Source: an uncultured Geobacter sp.
GTDB taxonomy: Bacteria; Desulfobacterota; Desulfuromonadia; Geobacterales; Geobacteraceae
Assembly: GCA_903925075.1 (NCBI GenBank)
Contig: CAIYDQ010000095.1
Location: forward strand, 25,624-89,623
Direction of reading: 5' to 3'
Length of the DNA stretch: 64,000 nucleotides
The position numbers were made by a program, and so were the translations under genes. Under the pieces are notes generated by a model that saw only the letters and a program-made list of their open reading frames with translations, did not search any database and was not told where the DNA came from. This document shows positions 33,534-42,696 of this stretch, in pieces. Position 1 is the stretch's first letter. Each line of letters begins with the position of its first letter.

Positions 33534-34496
33534 CTATATCTTGATTTTTATGATATTCCTGATCACCAATAAACCCAGCAACTGTAAGCATGCCGCGAAT
33601 ACCAATACGTATATTCCCATCGGCTCCTTGAACAGCGCCGATTCGTAGTCGGCATTGAGGAAGTTGAAGGCGACAAAGGCCACGATTGGCAGCACCCCCA
33701 CAACGTACCCCGACATGCGCCCCTGCGCCGTGTAGACTTGGACCTGTCTGCGTATCCTGATCCGCTCTCTGATGGTGACCGCCAGCTTATCCAGCACTTC
33801 AGAGAGGTTGCCGCCGATTTCCGAGTTGATGCCGATGACCGTGGTGAAAAATCTCAAGTCCAGGCTGTCTATCCTTTCGTTGAGGTTCGTCAAGGTGTCG
33901 GCCATTCTCAACCCCAGCAACTGCTGGTCGTATGCCATCTTGAAAAGCTCGCCGATTGGGGAGGGCATTTCCATTCCCACCAGTTGAATAGTGCTCGTGA
34001 AGGAGTGGCCGGCCCTCAGGGAGCGCGAAATCATGGACAAGGCATCGGGGAACAGTTCGGTGAATTTTTCTTTGCGCTGCTCGATTTTGAACTTTAAAAA
34101 GACGTCGGCGCACAACAACATGGCTGCAGCAGCCGACAGGCCCAATAACGCCGATTTGGTAACCATGATGGCGACTGCGGCGCAGGCAGTCGCCAGAGCC
34201 AAGGCGATCATGACGAAGACCGAAACGGTGATCTTGAGCCCTGCGTGGTCGAGCTTTTTGTCCAGATTGCGCGTAACAGGGAGACGCGCGAACAGCCTGT
34301 CTGCCGGTTTGACCTCTCTGGTGATTTCCGCCCTCAACTCAGCCGGCAGCTCTTTTGCCCCGGACCTTGCCATGCGCTGCAGCCGCCTTTTTAACTCGGC
34401 TTTAGGCGAGGCGTTCCTTGCCACCATGGCCATGTAGATGGCAATGAAGAAGCAGAAAACGCAGAGGAATACGAGCGCCGCGATAGGGAGAAGCAC
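33534..34496 (-). CDS. tadB: Tad pilus platform protein TadB
   Basis: 320 residues with a GspF-like domain (LFPDALSMISRSLRAGHSF, then LDLRFFTTVIGINSEIGGNLSEVLDKLA) and TM helices at about 3-25, 95-130 and two at the C-terminus. It begins with GTG 34496, preceded by AGGAGG. It is the partner of TadC in the inner membrane platform of the Flp/Tad pilus. Ten bp separate it from tadA. Confidence 0.93.
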   Translation of the reverse strand: MLLPIAALVFLCVFCFFIAIYMAMVARNASPKAELKRRLQRMARSGAKELPAELRAEITREVKPADRLFARLPVTRNLDKKLDHAGLKITVSVFVMIALALATACAAVAIMVTKSALLGLSAAAAMLLCADVFLKFKIEQRKEKFTELFPDALSMISRSLRAGHSFTSTIQLVGMEMPSPIGELFKMAYDQQLLGLRMADTLTNLNERIDSLDLRFFTTVIGINSEIGGNLSEVLDKLAVTIRERIRIRRQVQVYTAQGRMSGYVVGVLPIVAFVAFNFLNADYESALFKEPMGIYVLVFAACLQLLGLLVIRNIIKIKI

Positions 34497-34506
34497 CGGC
34501 TACCTC

Positions 34507-35814
34507 CTAATTCTCAAAAATACCGGGGGGAAGCTCATAACCGAAAACCTTGAAGCGCTGGGCGAATTGAGGTCTGACCCCGGTGGCGCGGAATTGGCCG
34601 ATGACTTTGCCTTCCGGGTCTATCCCTTTTTGGTCGTAGACGATCACGTCGTGCATGACGATGGTGTTTCCTTCCATGCCGGTGATCTCGGAGAGCTTGA
34701 CTATCTTGCGAGTGCCGTCGGAGAACCTGACTATCTGGATGACCAGGTTGATCGCCGAGGCTACCTGCTCCTTGATCGCCTTTTCCGGCAGTTCCAGCCC
34801 CGCCATGAGCACCATGGTTTCCAGCCGCGCCAGCGCGTCGCGGGTGGTGTTGGCGTGCACGGTGGAAAGCGAGCCGTCGTGCCCCGTGTTCATGGCTTGC
34901 AGCAGGTCGAGCGCCTCGCCGCCGCGCACCTCGCCGATGATGATCCGGTCCGGCCGCATCCTCAGGGCGTTTTTCAGCAGGTCGCGCTGGGTCACCTCGC
35001 CTTTCCCCTCGATGTTGGTCGGCCTGGTCTCAAGCCTCACCACGTGTTCCTGCTTCAGGTGGAGTTCGGCCGAGTCCTCGATGCTCACCACCCGTTCGCT
35101 TTGCGGTATGTACGCGGACAGGACGTTCAAAAGCGTGGTCTTGCCCGTTCCCGTGCCGCCCGAGATCAGGATGTTGAGCCTTGTTTGCACCGCTCCTTCC
35201 AAGAGCTCCGCCATTCTTTGGTCCAGCGTCCCGAGTTTGAGCAGGTCCGACATGCCGAGCGGTTCGCGTCCGAAGCGGCGTATGGAAAGCACGGGGCCGT
35301 CCAGGGCCAGCGGCGGGATGATCACGTTCACTCGGGAGCCGTCCGGGAGCCTGGCGTCGACATAGGGCGAGGACTCGTCGATCCTTCTGCCGACCTTGGA
35401 GACGATGCGCTCGATGATCTGCATCAGGTGCGCGTTGTCCCGGAAGCAGACGTCCGTCTTTTGCAGCTTGCCCGCCTTTTCTATGTAGACCTTGGAGTAG
35501 TTGTTCACCAGGATGTCGGAAATCTGGTAGTCGGCCAGTAGCGGCTCCAGCGGGCCGAGCCCGAAGGTTTCGTGCTGGATCTCCACGATCAGGCGGTCCC
35601 TCTCCATCTGGTTCAGGGGGATGCCTTCCCCGATGATCAGGCCTTCTATGACCGAGCGGATTTCTTTCAGCACTTCGCTGTTTCCCATCAAATCGATCTT
35701 CGCCAGATCGATCCTGTCAATCAGGCGGCGATGGATGCGAATCTTCATGTCCTGAAAGAATTCGTTGTCCGTTGCCTGTATGCTGGTAATTTTGAAGGGG
35801 TCACTGATGACCAT
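34507..35814 (-). CDS. tadA: Tad pilus ATPase TadA/CpaF
   Basis: 435 residues. The secretion ATPase shows Walker [15 protein letters not shown], Asp box/Walker [21 protein letters not shown] and the His box [16 protein letters not shown], with N-terminal [11 protein letters not shown] typical of CpaF. It powers Flp pilin assembly. ATG 35814 has AAAGGAG 7 nt upstream. It comes after a gap holding family A repeats that follows tadZ. Confidence 0.96.
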   Translation of the reverse strand: MVISDPFKITSIQATDNEFFQDMKIRIHRRLIDRIDLAKIDLMGNSEVLKEIRSVIEGLIIGEGIPLNQMERDRLIVEIQHETFGLGPLEPLLADYQISDILVNNYSKVYIEKAGKLQKTDVCFRDNAHLMQIIERIVSKVGRRIDESSPYVDARLPDGSRVNVIIPPLALDGPVLSIRRFGREPLGMSDLLKLGTLDQRMAELLEGAVQTRLNILISGGTGTGKTTLLNVLSAYIPQSERVVSIEDSAELHLKQEHVVRLETRPTNIEGKGEVTQRDLLKNALRMRPDRIIIGEVRGGEALDLLQAMNTGHDGSLSTVHANTTRDALARLETMVLMAGLELPEKAIKEQVASAINLVIQIVRFSDGTRKIVKLSEITGMEGNTIVMHDVIVYDQKGIDPEGKVIGQFRATGVRPQFAQRFKVFGYELPPGIFEN

Positions 35815-35858
35815 GCTGCACTCCTTTGGCAACTATTCGGCGCATTTCACAGAGGAGG

Positions 35859-35969
35859 TCGAACACAAGGTTCGCCCCTACGAAGCAATCTCTCACTGAG
35901 GCGGGTGAACGCCAAGGTTCGCCCCTAGGGATCGCGGTGTCTGGCAGGGGCGAACCTTGTGTTCGCCCC
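35859..35969. repeat. Family A palindromic repeats, three copies
   Basis: Units at 35859-35881 and 35904-35927 carry aaggttcgcccctac-like sequence, and a third at 35946-35969 is inverted (ggggcgaaccttgtgttcgc). They lie in the 170-bp gap between tadZ and tadA inside the operon and match the pair at 3165-3230. They could form a strong hairpin that splits the tad message. Confidence 0.8.
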
Positions 35970-35984
35970 GAGCTGGCCCGGATG

Positions 35985-37109
35985 CTAATGTTTCACGCGC
36001 TCGGCCAGCCCCTGAATGGCCTTGCTGATCGGCGATCTGGGCAGCAGTTTCACCACCGGCATCCCCTTGTTGATGGAATCGACCACGTCAGCGTACTCGT
36101 TGGGGATCGCCTGGTACACCGACCAGCCCAGCACCTTTTCCGCGTCCTTGATCTGGATATCCGACTTCGGCAGATACCTGTTGATCACCAGCTTGACCCG
36201 GTCGCTGTTGAATCCTTTGCGCCCCATGGCGGTAAGGTAGCGCTTGGTGTTCTTCAGGGCGGGCAGGCTCAAGGTCGTGGTGAACAGGATCAGGTTGGAG
36301 CTGCCGAAGATGGCCAGATTGCACCCCGCCAGTTGTCCCACGCAATCGACCACCACGTAGCTGAAGGTCCCTCGCAGAAATTCCAGGATACGGCGCACCT
36401 GCTCCGGCGTAATCGACACGGCCTCGTCCACCTCGAGCGGCTCGGTCAGCACGAAGGGGCCGGAGGCATGGCGGGTCATGACGCTCATCAGAAAGTTGGC
36501 GTCCAACCTCTCGATATTGGAGGTGACGCTGCTAAGGGTGTAGGTCGGATTGACGTTGAGGAAGGTGTTGACGTCGCCGGCGTCCAGATTCAGGTCCACC
36601 AAGGCTACCTTGGTCCCCTCCTCGGCGAGCGCCGCCGCAAGGTTCACCGCCACGGTGGTGGTGCCCATGCCGCCGATCGGATTGTACACGGCGATGATCT
36701 CTCCGGCGGGGGTCTCCTCGGAGGGCGTTTTGAAGATAAAGCGGCCCACCTTCTGCAAGGATTGCTTGAGTTCCTCCTGCGCTATCGGGCGCAGCAGGTA
36801 TTCGACCGCCCCCGCGCGCATCAGGGCCAGGATCCATTCGGAATTTTTTTCCGAGGAGCAGGCGATCACCGACACCATCGGGTATTTCAAGGTGATGCAT
36901 TGCACGTCCTTGATCCCTTGTTCGATTTCCTCGACTCCCAGGAACACCACGTTCGGCGCGTTCCTTTGCATGGCGCAGTCGCCGTCGGTGAAGCTGTCGA
37001 CTGAACCTGCCAGCGATATGGAGTCGGAATAGGGCCTCAGGGTGGAAACGATGGAGTCCCCGGACAACTTGTCCTTGTCGATAACCAGTATGGAAAATTG
37101 AGAAGGCAT
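35985..37109 (-). CDS. tadZ: Tad pilus localisation protein TadZ/CpaE
   Basis: 374 residues. The N-terminal 130 residues are a receiver-like domain (FSILVIDKDKLSGDSIVSTL, then VIACSSEKNSEW and AVEYLLRPI) lacking a clear phospho-acceptor. The ParA-like ATPase domain follows, but its P-loop reads NPIGGMGTTTVAVNL, without the usual lysines, as often seen in CpaE/TadZ. VALVDLNLDAGDVNTFLN and YVVVDCVGQL are the other core strands. TadZ places the pilus machine at a cell site. ATG 37109 has aaaggga before it; the longer frame to 37175 has no support. Confidence 0.9.
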   Translation of the reverse strand: MPSQFSILVIDKDKLSGDSIVSTLRPYSDSISLAGSVDSFTDGDCAMQRNAPNVVFLGVEEIEQGIKDVQCITLKYPMVSVIACSSEKNSEWILALMRAGAVEYLLRPIAQEELKQSLQKVGRFIFKTPSEETPAGEIIAVYNPIGGMGTTTVAVNLAAALAEEGTKVALVDLNLDAGDVNTFLNVNPTYTLSSVTSNIERLDANFLMSVMTRHASGPFVLTEPLEVDEAVSITPEQVRRILEFLRGTFSYVVVDCVGQLAGCNLAIFGSSNLILFTTTLSLPALKNTKRYLTAMGRKGFNSDRVKLVINRYLPKSDIQIKDAEKVLGWSVYQAIPNEYADVVDSINKGMPVVKLLPRSPISKAIQGLAERVKH

Positions 37110-37227
37110 AGCTATCAGTCCCTTTGCTGCCAAGCTTACGTGCCGATCGGTTTGATCGAGGCGAACGTGTGTCAAATTGTCCTTTGGTTGCTGGTTTCCT
37201 CTGTCTGCGGTTGGTTCTCCGGAGGGG

Positions 37228-38583
37228 TTATTTTTTCCCCAGCGGCACCCAGTCTAATTCAGCCGCTTCATCGGCGGTGAGCTTTCGGTCGGTAGGCAGG
37301 GGCGTTCTCACCCCCGGGGCGCTGGCCTGTATGATCTTGGGCGTGATGAAGAAGACCAGCTCTTTTTCGGTTAGGTCGTTTTGAGTCGAGCGGAACAGGG
37401 CGCCGAGAATCGGGATGTCGCCCAACATGGGTATCTTGGACATATTCCGGATCTGCTCTTCCTGAAGCAGACCTGCAAGGATCAGGCTTTCCCCATTGCG
37501 CAATTGCACACTGGTGTGGACGTCGCGCGTATCGATGATGGGGTAGCCGTTGACCGCCAGCGTGCCGGCGATGCTGCTCACCTCGGCGGGGTCAATCTTT
37601 ATGTGGATCAGGCCGTTTTCCAGGACTTCCGGTTTGAATTTTAGCTTGATCCCCACAGTTTCGAAGACAATGGAACTGGTGGCCGCCCCTCCGGTGCTGA
37701 TCAGCACGCTGTAGGGTATCCTGCTGCCGGCCAGGAAGTTTCCTTCCTCGCCGCTTTTCACCAGCAGGTTGGGTTCGGCGAGGATCTTCGCCAGGCCTTT
37801 GGTGCTCAGGGCCTGGAGCACCGCGCCGATCCCCGCCGGGAAGTAAGAGACTCCCGCCGAAAAGACATCCAGCGGGTCGAAAGAGCCCAACCCCGAGCCG
37901 GAGCCGACGATCCCCTTCATGCCGTTGGTTATGCTGTTGGTGCCAAGGGCCGATGAGGTGCTTGTGTTGCTGGGAGCTCCGGCCAGGTTGGTGAAACCTT
38001 CGGCCTTCGACCCCTTGACGACCGCGCTGATGCCGAGTTTTTTCAGGGAAGTCTTGTCCACTTGCGCGACCTTCACCTGGAGCAGCACTTGCAAGGGCGC
38101 GTCAATGCCGATGTGGTTCAGCACCTTGGCGGCGTAAGCCTTGGCGATCTCTTCGGCCTTCTTGGCGGTCAACTCGTTGGCCACCGTGCCGGAGAGGATG
38201 ACGGTGTCCTTGGCATACTGCACCTTGATGGCGTCGCGCGGGGCGTACTCCCTGATCTGGGACTCGATGATCTCCTGGTCTCCCACCACCTGCACGTCGA
38301 AAAAGGTCGGCTTCTCGACGTTTTCTTCCCAGACGATCAAATTCGTTGAACCTATCTTTTTGCCGTTGATCAGCAACTGATTGCGCTTCAACGGGTCCGG
38401 CACGTCGATGATCTCCTTGTCCGCGATGGTGACAAAGCGGGCCGGATTCTTCAGATTCAGCAAAATGCTCTTGTTGACGACAACCGTTGTCGGGACGCCG
38501 GCCATGACGGCGCCCGCGTTCAAGAGGAGCAGCATTACGATCTGGACTGACAACAGGTACATGCTGGAATAGCAAAGTTTCAT
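37228..38583 (-). CDS. rcpA: Tad pilus secretin RcpA/CpaC
   Basis: 451 residues with a signal peptide (first 28 residues). The N-terminal domain has the pilus secretin N1/BON-type strands (TVVVNKSILLNL, IIDVPDPLKRNQLLINGK, GTVANELTAKKAEE); the C-terminal secretin core has LAKILAEPNLLVKSGEEGNFLAG and GESLILAGLLQEEQ, then MLGDIPILGALFRS. It forms the outer membrane channel of the pilus. A 118-bp gap separates it from tadZ, and cpaB begins 35 bp upstream. Confidence 0.95.
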   Translation of the reverse strand: MKLCYSSMYLLSVQIVMLLLLNAGAVMAGVPTTVVVNKSILLNLKNPARFVTIADKEIIDVPDPLKRNQLLINGKKIGSTNLIVWEENVEKPTFFDVQVVGDQEIIESQIREYAPRDAIKVQYAKDTVILSGTVANELTAKKAEEIAKAYAAKVLNHIGIDAPLQVLLQVKVAQVDKTSLKKLGISAVVKGSKAEGFTNLAGAPSNTSTSSALGTNSITNGMKGIVGSGSGLGSFDPLDVFSAGVSYFPAGIGAVLQALSTKGLAKILAEPNLLVKSGEEGNFLAGSRIPYSVLISTGGAATSSIVFETVGIKLKFKPEVLENGLIHIKIDPAEVSSIAGTLAVNGYPIIDTRDVHTSVQLRNGESLILAGLLQEEQIRNMSKIPMLGDIPILGALFRSTQNDLTEKELVFFITPKIIQASAPGVRTPLPTDRKLTADEAAELDWVPLGKK

Positions 38584-38617
38584 TGGCTACCTCGGTCCAT
38601 AAAGTGTTTGCGGCTGC

Positions 38618-39496
38618 CTACTCTGTATATTGTCTGGATGTTTTTTCGGTGCCCCTGACGATTTCCAGGGTATAGGAGGGGCGAGGGGGCGCATTTACCA
38701 CCGGGGGCGCCTTGCGTTCACTCTTTTTCACCAAAGGAGACGGATGCGGCGGCACAGCCCTGGTGGCCATGATGTCCATGCCGCTCAACACCTTGCCTAT
38801 GGTTGCGCCTTTGGATTTCACCTGCGTGCTGTCGGCGATGTTTCTCAGCAGCAGTTGCAGGGATCCCTTGGTCGCCGACAGCACGAGTTTTTCCGCATCT
38901 TCCGGGAGCAGATCCAGTGTGACGGTGGGCACGATAGCCGGCTTGCCCGCTTTCTGGTCGGTCACCTGGCCTGTGGCGAGTACCGGGACGTTTTCCAGGA
39001 TGATCTTGCTGATGCTTTCCTTGTCGTCGTGCGGCAACGGCGTGGTGACGATGACGTCGACGCGGTCGTTGGGGGTGAGAAAGCCGGCAACGCCGGCCAC
39101 TTCGTTGACCGCCACGGTCACCGCCCGGTGCCCTTCCGGGACCACGTAGGTCATGAATCCTGAGCCGGAGGTAGCCGATTTCGGCTTCAGCTTCTGCTCC
39201 GTGACCGCGTCCCCTCTGGCGATCGGCCTGATGGCGACGCGACCGACAAGCGGTTCCGGAAGCTGCGCGCTGCCGGTAGGTATGCTGTCTTTGGGCCAGG
39301 CGGTTACCTTGAGTTGCTGTTTGACGATGGACGCGCCGATCGGGATGTCGGTGGCGGCGACCACGATGGTTTGCGGCTGAACGGCCCGCGCAGTGTTGAT
39401 TTCTTTTTTCAGGTAGCCGGAGGTAAGCCAGGCGGCGATCCCGGCGAAAAAAACGGCTAGTACAGAGACCACGATTACTGCTTTAGGGCGCGTCAT
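38618..39496 (-). CDS. rcpC: Tad pilus assembly protein CpaB/RcpC
   Basis: 292 residues. An N-terminal TM (about 6-25) is followed by the SAF domain (IVVAATDIPIGASIVKQQLKV, VGRVAIRPIARGDAVTEQKL) and the RcpC-like region VNEVAGVAGFLTPNDRVDVIVT. ATG 39496 has AGGAGG at 5 nt. RcpC is a periplasmic or inner-membrane partner of the secretin. It is the second gene after flp, separated by a 377-bp gap (39497-39873) that contains no gene but a strong hairpin near flp. Confidence 0.93.
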   Translation of the reverse strand: MTRPKAVIVVSVLAVFFAGIAAWLTSGYLKKEINTARAVQPQTIVVAATDIPIGASIVKQQLKVTAWPKDSIPTGSAQLPEPLVGRVAIRPIARGDAVTEQKLKPKSATSGSGFMTYVVPEGHRAVTVAVNEVAGVAGFLTPNDRVDVIVTTPLPHDDKESISKIILENVPVLATGQVTDQKAGKPAIVPTVTLDLLPEDAEKLVLSATKGSLQLLLRNIADSTQVKSKGATIGKVLSGMDIMATRAVPPHPSPLVKKSERKAPPVVNAPPRPSYTLEIVRGTEKTSRQYTE

Positions 39497-39828
39497 AGTC
39501 CCTCCTGGACGGCTCTCGTTCATTGATCAACATGGCCGTCGGTTCACGTGTTGCGGTGCACAAGCGTACTCCTGCAAACCGCGCTGCGCGCTGCTCTGAC
39601 CGAAGCTCGGCACGGCGGAACTGTCAAACCCGCGGCCGGAAGCCGAGGGGCGCCCTTGCAGGGTCCAGCTATCGTTATTCAAAGGCAATCCGATGCCTTG
39701 AAAGGATTTTCAAAAGAAATTGTCTGTCGACCGCGGCGGGAGACGGGATGCTGTGAACAGCGAGCAATTGCCAGGACATCTTATCGTCCCCTCCTTTTTC
39801 CAAGACATTGAATAGCAGCGGCTAAAGC

Positions 39829-39863
39829 GTCTGCAAGGGAGCACGCGGCGCTCCCTTGCAGAC
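39829..39863 (-). terminator. Strong hairpin after flp (attenuator or 3' stabiliser)
   Basis: Perfect 14-bp arms gtctgcaagggagc (39829-39842) and gctcccttgcagac (39850-39863) with a 7-nt loop, beginning 11 nt after the flp stop on the minus strand. The following tail (gctttagcc) is not a strong U-run, so it may act as partial terminator or message stabiliser, letting flp be made in excess over the rest of the operon. Confidence 0.8.
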
Positions 39864-39873
39864 CGGCGTCTCG

Positions 39874-40065
39874 CTAGGGGGTCGTAATATTCGAAGCGAC
39901 GTGGCTGAAAGTCGAACTTGCCGCACTACCGATCCCTTTGACCCCCGCCATTACTACAAGGGCGATCAAAACGAGTATCAGCGCGTACTCTACCAGCCCC
40001 TGTCCCTTCTCCGTCCCCAAGATTTGCATGGGTTTTCCGCAAAGCTTCCTGATGTGACTTAGCAT
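39874..40065 (-). CDS. flp: Flp pilin
   Basis: 63 residues. Prepilin motif EKGQGLVEYALILVLIALVV: the conserved G is followed by QGLVEY, with E at +5 and Y at +6, giving cleavage after KG and a hydrophobic helix. The tail is short (SSTFSHVASNITTP). ATG 40065 follows aaaaggagg. It makes the pilus fibre. It opens the leftward tad arm and is divergent from the ATPase at 40398. Confidence 0.95.
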   Translation of the reverse strand: MLSHIRKLCGKPMQILGTEKGQGLVEYALILVLIALVVMAGVKGIGSAASSTFSHVASNITTP

Positions 40066-40397
40066 GGTGTTCCTCCTTTTTTGGTTTTTACTGCGCCCGG
40101 TGAAGTTTGTTGCCTTGCACTGTCGCGACGACCCATTCGTGGTCATGGTCATAATTGAAAACGGAAATCGTTATGGTCGCTTGCTGCCGCAGAGTTTTTT
40201 GGGGTGTTACCAATGAGAGCTTAAAATATTTTAACTAATGCTACGGTGGGCCGTTCAAAAAGCAAGTAAATTTTTTTTGGATGGCCATCAAAAAAAACAT
40301 AAGCAAGTATAATATGCTGGTGCTAATTGTCGGGCTGGGCCTGTCCCAGGTCCCAACTTGCTGTTATTCTTGAAGTATCCAGGAAGGAGAACTTGCC

Positions 40398-41654
40398 ATG
40401 CCCAGCTTTGAACCGCCGCGGCCCCCCATGACACTTCGTGACGCTGGGTTAGAGCCGGCGCTTGTCGAGGACCTGGTTTTGAAGCACCTGCTGTCTCTGG
40501 GTGAGTTCAAGATGGCCGACGTGGCTGAACGAGTGAAGTTGCCGATCTCCATCGTGGCGTCGGTACTCGAGGAGCACCGAAGGGAGAATCTAATCGAGGT
40601 GAAAGGGTCAGCTAGTTTTACCAGGACCTCTTACGTCTTTCGGTTGACCGAAGCCGGGCGCAGGAAAGGGCAGGAACTGCTGGAACAGTGCCGCTATGCC
40701 GGGCCCTCCCCGGTTTCGCTGGAAGAGTACAGCGAGATGGTTCGTCGGCAGACCGTTAAAAACATTGCCGGCAGCGAAGACGCCCTGAGAAACGCTCTTT
40801 CCGGCTTGGTGGTCAATGAACAGGTGATAAATCGTCTCGGTCCGGCCATGATCTCGGGCCAGGCGATCTTCATTTACGGCCCGTCGGGCAATGGGAAAAC
40901 CTCGATTGCCGAGGCCGTGGGTAGGGCGATGCCTGAGAATATATATGCGCCCTATGCGGTTGCCGTAGCAGGCCGGATCGTCAGCCTGTTCGACCCGGCT
41001 TGCCACGTGCAGGTCCAGCCCCAAGGGGAAGGCGAGGAGTGTGATCCGAGGTGGACCTTGATCAAGCGTCCCGTGGTGAACACCGGCGGAGAGCTTTCCA
41101 TGAACATGCTTGACCTGAAATACAGCCACACCTCGAAATATTACGAAGCCTCCCTGCAGATGAAGGCGAACAACGGGCTCTTTATTTTGGACGACTTCGG
41201 CAGGCAACAGGTCGATCCGATAAGCATCTTGAACCGATGGCTCGTGCCCTTGGAACGCCAGATCGACCACATGACGCTGCAAAGCGGGTCGAAGTTCGTC
41301 ATACCCTTTGACGTGCTGGTCATCTTTTCCACCGATCTTGATCCGAAAGACCTTCTGCACGAGGCATTTCTGAGGAGGTTGCGCTACAAGATCAGGATCG
41401 ATCGGCCCTCGGAAGAGGAGTACCTGACGATCTTCAAAAACGCCTGCAAGTCCAGCGAGATCGACTTCAGCCAGGAGGTCTACAGTTATCTTGAAGGGCA
41501 GTGGTACGGTGCGCGGGGGATCGAGCGCAACGCCTGTCACCCGAGGGATCTGATAGATCTTATCGTCACTCACTCACGCTATTATCAAAAGCCCGCGGCG
41601 CTCACGCTGGAGAGCATCAGCGCCGCTTGCGCCGAATATTTCGTGCAGTTGTGA
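40398..41654 (+). CDS. AAA-type ATPase with N-terminal winged-helix, tad-linked
   Basis: 418 residues. Residues 25-95 look like a winged helix (LLSLGEFKMADVAERVKLP, LTEAGRRKGQELLEQC). The ATPase core has Walker A GPSGNGKTS (residues 161-169), Walker B GLFILDDFGRQ and DALRN-type helices. Possible -10 TATAAT at 40308-40313 and aggaagga before the ATG. The 332-bp gap to flp has no gene. It leads a rightward operon with two TadE-like genes and tadG, so it is probably a regulator or energiser of the tad system. The exact family is not known to me. Confidence 0.75.
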   Translation: MPSFEPPRPPMTLRDAGLEPALVEDLVLKHLLSLGEFKMADVAERVKLPISIVASVLEEHRRENLIEVKGSASFTRTSYVFRLTEAGRRKGQELLEQCRYAGPSPVSLEEYSEMVRRQTVKNIAGSEDALRNALSGLVVNEQVINRLGPAMISGQAIFIYGPSGNGKTSIAEAVGRAMPENIYAPYAVAVAGRIVSLFDPACHVQVQPQGEGEECDPRWTLIKRPVVNTGGELSMNMLDLKYSHTSKYYEASLQMKANNGLFILDDFGRQQVDPISILNRWLVPLERQIDHMTLQSGSKFVIPFDVLVIFSTDLDPKDLLHEAFLRRLRYKIRIDRPSEEEYLTIFKNACKSSEIDFSQEVYSYLEGQWYGARGIERNACHPRDLIDLIVTHSRYYQKPAALTLESISAACAEYFVQL

Positions 41655-41670
41655 AAAAAAGGATGTGAAA

Positions 41671-42150
41671 ATGCCAGTAAATAAAAAAGGACAGGCTCTT
41701 GTCGAATTTGCTCTGGTTATCCCGGTGCTTTTCCTCTTGATCTTTGGAATTGTGGATCTAGCGGTTATGTTTTACGTGAATCTCACGATGCAGCATGCGG
41801 TTTATCAGGGCACGCGTTATGAGATTACGGGTCAAAGCGGTCTTGGAACAGACCGAAGATCGGCTATGATTCAAGAGATCAAAAATAATTCAAATGGCCT
41901 CTATGACAAGAACATGCATGTGCCTAAGGATCCTGAAATCAGGGTCATCGTTCCGAGCCAAGTGACTTTCCCCAATTATTCCGCGACCCCAGTAACCGGA
42001 AACCCGGGAAACCCAAGCGACATTATCGTTGTGAGCCTTACCTATACCTGGCCATTGCTGACTCCGTTATTGAAGCCGTTTTTCCCGGGAGGTAGTTACA
42101 CGTTCACCGTTAAGTCAACCATGAAAAACGAGTTATTCTCGAGTCCTTGA
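41671..42150 (+). CDS. TadE-like pseudopilin
   Basis: 159 residues. N-terminus KKGQALVEFALVIPVLFLLIFGIVDLA is the TadE/TadF pseudopilin motif (Q-A-L-V-E-F, one TM helix), followed by a polar beta-rich domain. I chose ATG 41671 with AAGG upstream; GTG 41665 is an alternative. It lies 16 bp after the ATPase gene. Family members prime assembly of the Flp pilus and need prepilin-peptidase processing. Confidence 0.88.
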   Translation: MPVNKKGQALVEFALVIPVLFLLIFGIVDLAVMFYVNLTMQHAVYQGTRYEITGQSGLGTDRRSAMIQEIKNNSNGLYDKNMHVPKDPEIRVIVPSQVTFPNYSATPVTGNPGNPSDIIVVSLTYTWPLLTPLLKPFFPGGSYTFTVKSTMKNELFSSP

Positions 42151-42158
42151 GGTGAATA

Positions 42159-42665
42159 ATGAAGGCCGGAACCCATGACGACAAGACGAACGGGCAAGCG
42201 TGCGTCGAGCTTGCCTTGGTATTGCCCTTTCTGCTACTGCTGGTGGCAGGCGTGTACGATTTTGCCTGTGCAATCCGGGCAAACAACGCGATTTCCAGCA
42301 TGAGCCGCGAAGGTGCCAATTTGGCGTCGCGTTCATCGGTTGCGCCGCAAGACATCATGAACGTTCTGGCCGCCACGGCGCAATCCCTGGATATGCAGCA
42401 CAACGGCATGATGTATATAACGGTGGTGCAGGGCACCTCTAACGCGGGTCAGCCCAAAATTATTTCGCAGACCGCTTGGCAAAACAGCCAGTACGCGATC
42501 GGCAGTCGCATAACTACATCGACGCCAAACCTTGGACTAGGAACTCTTCAGCTCGACTCCAGCAAGACGGTCAACGTCGTGGAGGTTTTTTACAATTACC
42601 AAAGCTTGTTCCACAGCACTCTTGCCATGCTTGACGGTCATTTTTATTCCAAGTCGATATTTTAA
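42159..42665 (+). CDS. TadE/TadF-like pseudopilin
   Basis: 168 residues with an N-terminal CVELALVLPFLLLLVAGVYDFA helix preceded by KTNGQA, the usual pseudopilin entry, and a long polar domain with QFNYQSLFHS-like repeats replaced here by VFYNYQSLFH near the end. Eight bp after the previous gene. Less typical in length than TadE, so it may be the TadF partner. Confidence 0.82.
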   Translation: MKAGTHDDKTNGQACVELALVLPFLLLLVAGVYDFACAIRANNAISSMSREGANLASRSSVAPQDIMNVLAATAQSLDMQHNGMMYITVVQGTSNAGQPKIISQTAWQNSQYAIGSRITTSTPNLGLGTLQLDSSKTVNVVEVFYNYQSLFHSTLAMLDGHFYSKSIF

Positions 42666-42696
42666 TGCCGGCGGCAGGCTCACGGAGGTTGGAAAC

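Noticed and set aside
40336..40375. Possible sigma-54 site before the AAA ATPase gene
   Set aside because: The GG and GC are 9 rather than 10 nt apart and the -24 sequence is poor.
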